The notes under the pieces are model-generated. The model did no database searches. It saw only the letters and a list, made by a program, of their open reading frames with translations, and had not been told where the DNA came from. The translations under genes were made by a program, and so were the position numbers. A DNA stretch of 10,252 nt from Methanobacteriota archaeon (GTDB lineage: Archaea > Halobacteriota > Methanosarcinia > Methanosarcinales > Methanosarcinaceae): positions 1 through 10,252 of the forward strand of contig JAUPKV010000494.1 in the NCBI GenBank assembly GCA_030837265.1, given 5' to 3'. Of the stretch, positions 7,742-10,252 are shown piece after piece. Each line of letters opens with the position of its first letter. Positions within the stretch are counted from its first letter, which is position 1.

Positions 7742-7747
7742 GGAGGG
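7742..7747 (+). promoter_or_regulatory. Strong ribosome site selecting a TTG start
   Basis: GGAGGG lies 7 nt before TTG 7755 and inside the longer frame that starts at ATG 7728, which itself has no ribosome site. This argues for initiation at TTG 7755. That start also brings the conserved core tryptophan to residue 127, as in the two other paralogs. Confidence 0.7.
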
Positions 7748-7754
7748 TATTTTT

Positions 7755-8747
7755 TTGGGTCCTGGCAAAAATAATGAAACTCCTGAAGATGAAATCTCTT
7801 TATCCGAATTGCTTGCACCGGATACGCCGGAAATAAAGGAAATAAAGAGCATTTACGAGAGAGAAAATGAGTATAACGATTACCTGGATGAAATAGAGTT
7901 TGCAATTGCCGCATTTTACAACGAGATGAATCGAAATTTAAAAGACAAAGATGTAACTGCGGCATTAAAAAATATAAAACAGAACCGTGACAAACCTATC
8001 GGTTTTTATGAAAACGAGCTTGAAATAAGCATTGCAGCGAGCCTCATTGAGCCCCTTGAGGAAAAACCGCTTACCAACCACGAGTTCACTCTTGTCTTTG
8101 ACTATGTTTTGTGGGCTATTGAAAATATGTCCTGGATTGAGGATGAACAGGCCTATGTAAAGTGGTTAACATATGTGCTGGGCTTTTTTTCAGACATGGA
8201 AGAAGAAAAATACGAAAGGGAATTAAAAGAATATGCCAGTAATCTAGGTCTTCCCTCTGCCCAGGTTGATATGCTTCTCATGAGAAGAGATGCGGAGGAT
8301 TTCTTCGAAGAGGGCGACTTTTTTGAAGGCATTGAAAATGAAGCCGAGTTTTTTGATAAGCACAGAATTGCAGAAGACCTTGAAACCGGTTTCTTTTTAA
8401 TGACTGATGACGAAAAATTCAATTTCCTGCTGGACAAGGGCCCGGATTATTTTGAACTTGTTCTTGATTATGTTTCATACCTCAGGAACAAAGAAGATTT
8501 TGAAAAAATCCAGGATTTTTACAAAAAGTCCATTGAGAAGCACAAAGGTTTCTTCCCTCTGCAATTTGTTATAGGAACTGCCTACATAGACAAGAACCCA
8601 GCTCTTGCGAAGTCCTATTTTGAAGAAGCCATAAAAACCGCTGAAAAGCTCGAAGAAATCCCGGAGGAAACGAAAAAAGCCCTGAGAGAGGATCTCAATA
8701 CTCTTAAGAAACTCCTCAAGAAAAAATCCGCTGAAGAACCGAAATAA
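7755..8747 (+). CDS. Paralog 2: acidic helical protein lacking the basic tail
   Basis: This is a 330-residue member of the same unrecognised family, closest to the paralog at 5801-6874. It has the N-terminal SLSELLAPDTPE motif, the core LTNHEFTLV and W127-IEDEQAYVKW, the block QVDMLLMRRDAEDFFEEGDF, and a TPR-like helical pair at about 248-302 (DFEKIQDFYKK, then AYIDKNPALAKSYFEEA). The start is TTG 7755 behind GGAGGG; ATG 7728 would add nine residues. It ends at ...KKSAEEPK with TAA 8745-8747 and so lacks the long lysine-rich tail of its neighbours. In-frame codons after the stop still read K-N-E-K-D-K-E, as if a tail had been cut off by a stop mutation. No signal peptide or membrane segment is seen. 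The next gene follows after 68 bp, so co-transcription is likely. Function unknown. Confidence 0.87.
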   Translation: MGPGKNNETPEDEISLSELLAPDTPEIKEIKSIYERENEYNDYLDEIEFAIAAFYNEMNRNLKDKDVTAALKNIKQNRDKPIGFYENELEISIAASLIEPLEEKPLTNHEFTLVFDYVLWAIENMSWIEDEQAYVKWLTYVLGFFSDMEEEKYERELKEYASNLGLPSAQVDMLLMRRDAEDFFEEGDFFEGIENEAEFFDKHRIAEDLETGFFLMTDDEKFNFLLDKGPDYFELVLDYVSYLRNKEDFEKIQDFYKKSIEKHKGFFPLQFVIGTAYIDKNPALAKSYFEEAIKTAEKLEEIPEETKKALREDLNTLKKLLKKKSAEEPK

Positions 8748-8801
8748 AAAAATGAGAAAGACAAAGAATAAAAAGGAAGCCCTGCTAATGAGTAAACTGC
8801 C

Positions 8802-8807
8802 GGAGAG
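8802..8807 (+). promoter_or_regulatory. Ribosome binding site of paralog 3
   Basis: GGAGAG ends 8 nt before ATG 8816 and only 2 nt before the alternative TTG 8810, so ATG 8816 is preferred. Confidence 0.6.
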
Positions 8808-8815
8808 CGTTGATT

Positions 8816-9862
8816 ATGGTTTCTGAAGAAGATGTAGTAATTGATGAGAACAAAACCTCATTGTCAGATTTTCTCAATTCTGACACCCCGGAAGAAAAGA
8901 AATTAGAAAGCCTGCTCGGTGAAGAATACAAGTACATCGATTATCTGATAAGCATAGAATATTCAATTGCGTACCATTATCATCAAATTGACCGGAAAAT
9001 AGAGGATAAAGATGTCATATTACTTTTAAGAAATATAAAAAAGAACTATGACAAAAACATTTCTTCTTTTAAACATCCTCTGGAACTCACAATTGTAAGA
9101 AACCTGGTTGAGGTTCTCTATCTAAAGCCGATAACCCACCAGGAGTTCAAACTGGTGCTTGACTACTTTATAAGTGCTATTGAAAACAGGTCCTGGCTGG
9201 GTGATAAACAGGCTTATTTGAAATGGCTGGCACACGCACTTAATTATTTTACAGAAGAAGAAGAGAAGGAATACGAAAAGAATGTCTCTTTAGTTGCCAG
9301 TAAACTGGGCCTTTCAGACGAAGAAATAAGTCTCTTGCTTTTAAAAGAAAGCGAGTACGATTATTTCGAAGAAGACAAGGGAGATAAGGCATGCAAAGCA
9401 GGTAGGGGGAAATATAAGCTTTTCAAAAAAGAAAGCAGGCCAGAAAAGCTTGAAGCCAGATTCAACTCGATGAACGATGCCGAAAAAATCGAATTCCTTG
9501 TTGAATACGGATCGGATTACTTCAACATTGTTGAATCCTATATCAATGAACTTGTAAATCAAGAAGAATTTGAAAAAATCAAGGAACTATATAACAAGAT
9601 CATTGAAAAAGATGAAGACTTTTTACCTCTCCATTTTATGATGGGCATCATTTTCCTTGAAAGGGATCCAATCCTTGCGAAGTTCTATTTTGAACAGACT
9701 TTGAAAGTAGCGGAAATGGGCGATGATGTACCGGAAGATATTATACAAAGTTTAAAGCGTGAGATCCTCGCTCTGGGAGCTTACCTGTCAGAAGAAAAAC
9801 AGCACCCCAGGATAAAAATGAAATCCGGTAAAAAAAGCAGAGGCAAAGGCTCGAAAAAATAA
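8816..9862 (+). CDS. Paralog 3: divergent family member with basic linker and tail
   Basis: This 348-residue protein belongs to the same unrecognised family but is more diverged, roughly 40% identical to the other two by eye. It keeps SLSDFLNSDTPEE, the core ITHQEFKLV and W127-LGDKQAYLKW, and a TPR-like C-terminal pair (EEFEKIKELYNKIIEKDEDF, then ERDPILAKFYFEQ). Its linker at about residues 188-211 is strongly basic (KGDKACKAGRGKYKLFKK), where the other paralogs are acidic. It ends in a lysine/arginine-rich tail (KMKSGKKSRGKGSKK). Expected location is cytoplasmic, since no export signal or hydrophobic helix is present. The start is ATG 8816 behind GGAGAG. It follows paralog 2 by 68 bp, probably in one transcript. 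The basic linker and tail make nucleic-acid or acidic-protein contact an open possibility, not a demonstrated one. Confidence 0.87.
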   Translation: MVSEEDVVIDENKTSLSDFLNSDTPEEKKLESLLGEEYKYIDYLISIEYSIAYHYHQIDRKIEDKDVILLLRNIKKNYDKNISSFKHPLELTIVRNLVEVLYLKPITHQEFKLVLDYFISAIENRSWLGDKQAYLKWLAHALNYFTEEEEKEYEKNVSLVASKLGLSDEEISLLLLKESEYDYFEEDKGDKACKAGRGKYKLFKKESRPEKLEARFNSMNDAEKIEFLVEYGSDYFNIVESYINELVNQEEFEKIKELYNKIIEKDEDFLPLHFMMGIIFLERDPILAKFYFEQTLKVAEMGDDVPEDIIQSLKREILALGAYLSEEKQHPRIKMKSGKKSRGKGSKK

Positions 9863-9963
9863 TCGGGTAATGAAGCAGGTTCAAAAAATAAATACTCAAA
9901 ACAGCATCAGGCACGTACCATGAAATTTTAAAACCCGGGAAAACGGAATAGTCATTTCACGGC

Positions 9964-10008
9964 GTCATGTTACGCTTGCCTGAGGCAAGATACCTTTTCA
10001 TGATATGC
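9964..10008 (+). repeat. Diverged relative of the direct-repeat core
   Basis: Without gaps, 30 of 45 positions match repeat positions 6958-7002, including ACGCTTG, AGG, CTTT/CTTT-like and CATGA. Here the middle forms a compact hairpin, CTTGCC-TGA-GGCAAG (9975-9989), followed by a short T-run. It may be an old copy whose stem was rearranged, or a similar terminator-like fold. Confidence 0.45.
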
Positions 10009-10102
10009 CAAACCTGCAAGAATTCTCACTGTCAATCCCTTGACAAAAAACCCAAAATTTATAGAAGAAGAAAACCTTATCCTGATCACACTGCGATTGA
10101 AC

Positions 10103-10110
10103 TATAAAAG
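10103..10110 (+). promoter_or_regulatory. TATA-like box ahead of repeat copy 2
   Basis: TATAAAAG lies about 16 bp before the repeat begins at 10126. Archaeal transcription usually starts about 25 bp after the TATA centre, here near 10130, at the first bases of the repeat. This supports, without proving, independent transcription of copy 2. Confidence 0.4.
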
Positions 10111-10125
10111 TAAAAAAATTAAAAG

Positions 10126-10252
10126 GGCCGGACAGAGCAGATTTAGTGAATCCAAAAAGGAAACCGTATTAGCTTTCTTTTACGTGTCTTGTCACGCTTG
10201 ACGCAGGAGAGCGGTCTTTACATGAAATTTAAAAAATTCTATTTTTTATCCA
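10126..10252 (+). repeat. 127-bp direct repeat, copy 2, cut by the window end
   Basis: This is the second copy of the element at 6898-7024, with C10153 and T10181 as the only differences and the same stems available. Identity continues to the last base of the window, so the unit is at least 127 bp. The copies are exactly 3228 bp apart and in the same orientation. The left boundary is sharp: upstream sequences differ except for an A-rich run. Confidence 0.9.

Larger units (their letters stand above)
9863..10125. other. Intergenic region after paralog 3
   Basis: No convincing gene is present in these 263 bp. The stretch holds a diverged relative of the direct repeat (9964-10008), a small hairpin CTTGCC/GGCAAG at 9975-9989, and 7-bp inverted arms GCAGGTT (9875-9881) and AACCTGC (10011-10017) that could enclose a folded 3' UTR. 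AT-rich TATA-like sites lie near 10060 and 10103. Confidence 0.6.

Noticed and set aside
8788..8826. 12-codon ORF (ATG 8788 to TGA) overlapping the paralog 3 start
   Set aside because: It lacks a ribosome site and overlaps the real start region; it is expected by chance.
6898..10252. CRISPR array or insertion-sequence pair
   Set aside because: There are only two long copies 3.2 kb apart, with no regular spacers, no transposase and no terminal inverted repeats or target duplications visible.

Overview
The window looks like chromosomal DNA of a methanogenic archaeon, most likely Methanosarcina or a close relative. The evidence is a large archaeal CobN-type metal chelatase subunit, AT-rich spacers with T-run ends and TATA-like boxes, strong GGAGG-type ribosome binding sites, and lineage-specific acidic proteins in tandem. 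The genus is inferred from style and gene content, not from a marker gene. All complete genes lie on the + strand.

Layout. Positions 1-254 are an AT-rich leader with a perfect 19-bp palindrome and a possible 18-codon leader ORF. Positions 255-4109 encode a 1284-residue CobN/Mg-chelatase H-like protein. Positions 4217-5709 hold a translationally coupled ABC-2 exporter pair, with an ATPase start moved to a GTG behind a GGAG motif. Positions 5801-9862 hold a tandem family of three intact paralogous proteins of 357, 330 and 348 residues, plus one decayed copy between the first and second. I do not recognise a named function for this family. It has a conserved central W-x2-D-x-QAY-x-KW core and a C-terminal helical, TPR-like hairpin. 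Two members end in a lysine-rich tail.

The most unusual element is non-coding: a direct repeat of at least 127 bp at 6898-7024 and 10126-10252 (125/127 identical, no gaps), the second copy cut by the window edge. It follows the first and last paralogs, can be drawn as several short stems, and ends in an A/T hairpin with T6. Copy 2 has a TATA-like box about 20 bp upstream. A more diverged relative lies at 9964-10008. The copies bracket a 3228-bp period carrying the decayed gene and two paralogs. The element could be a small RNA gene, a structured UTR, or a short non-autonomous repeat.

How the genes relate. The chelatase has no ChlI/ChlD partner here. The exporter pair may be its operon neighbour or an independent unit, since 107 bp separate them. 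Nothing in the sequence ties the paralogous family to either. It looks like a separate gene array growing and decaying by duplication.
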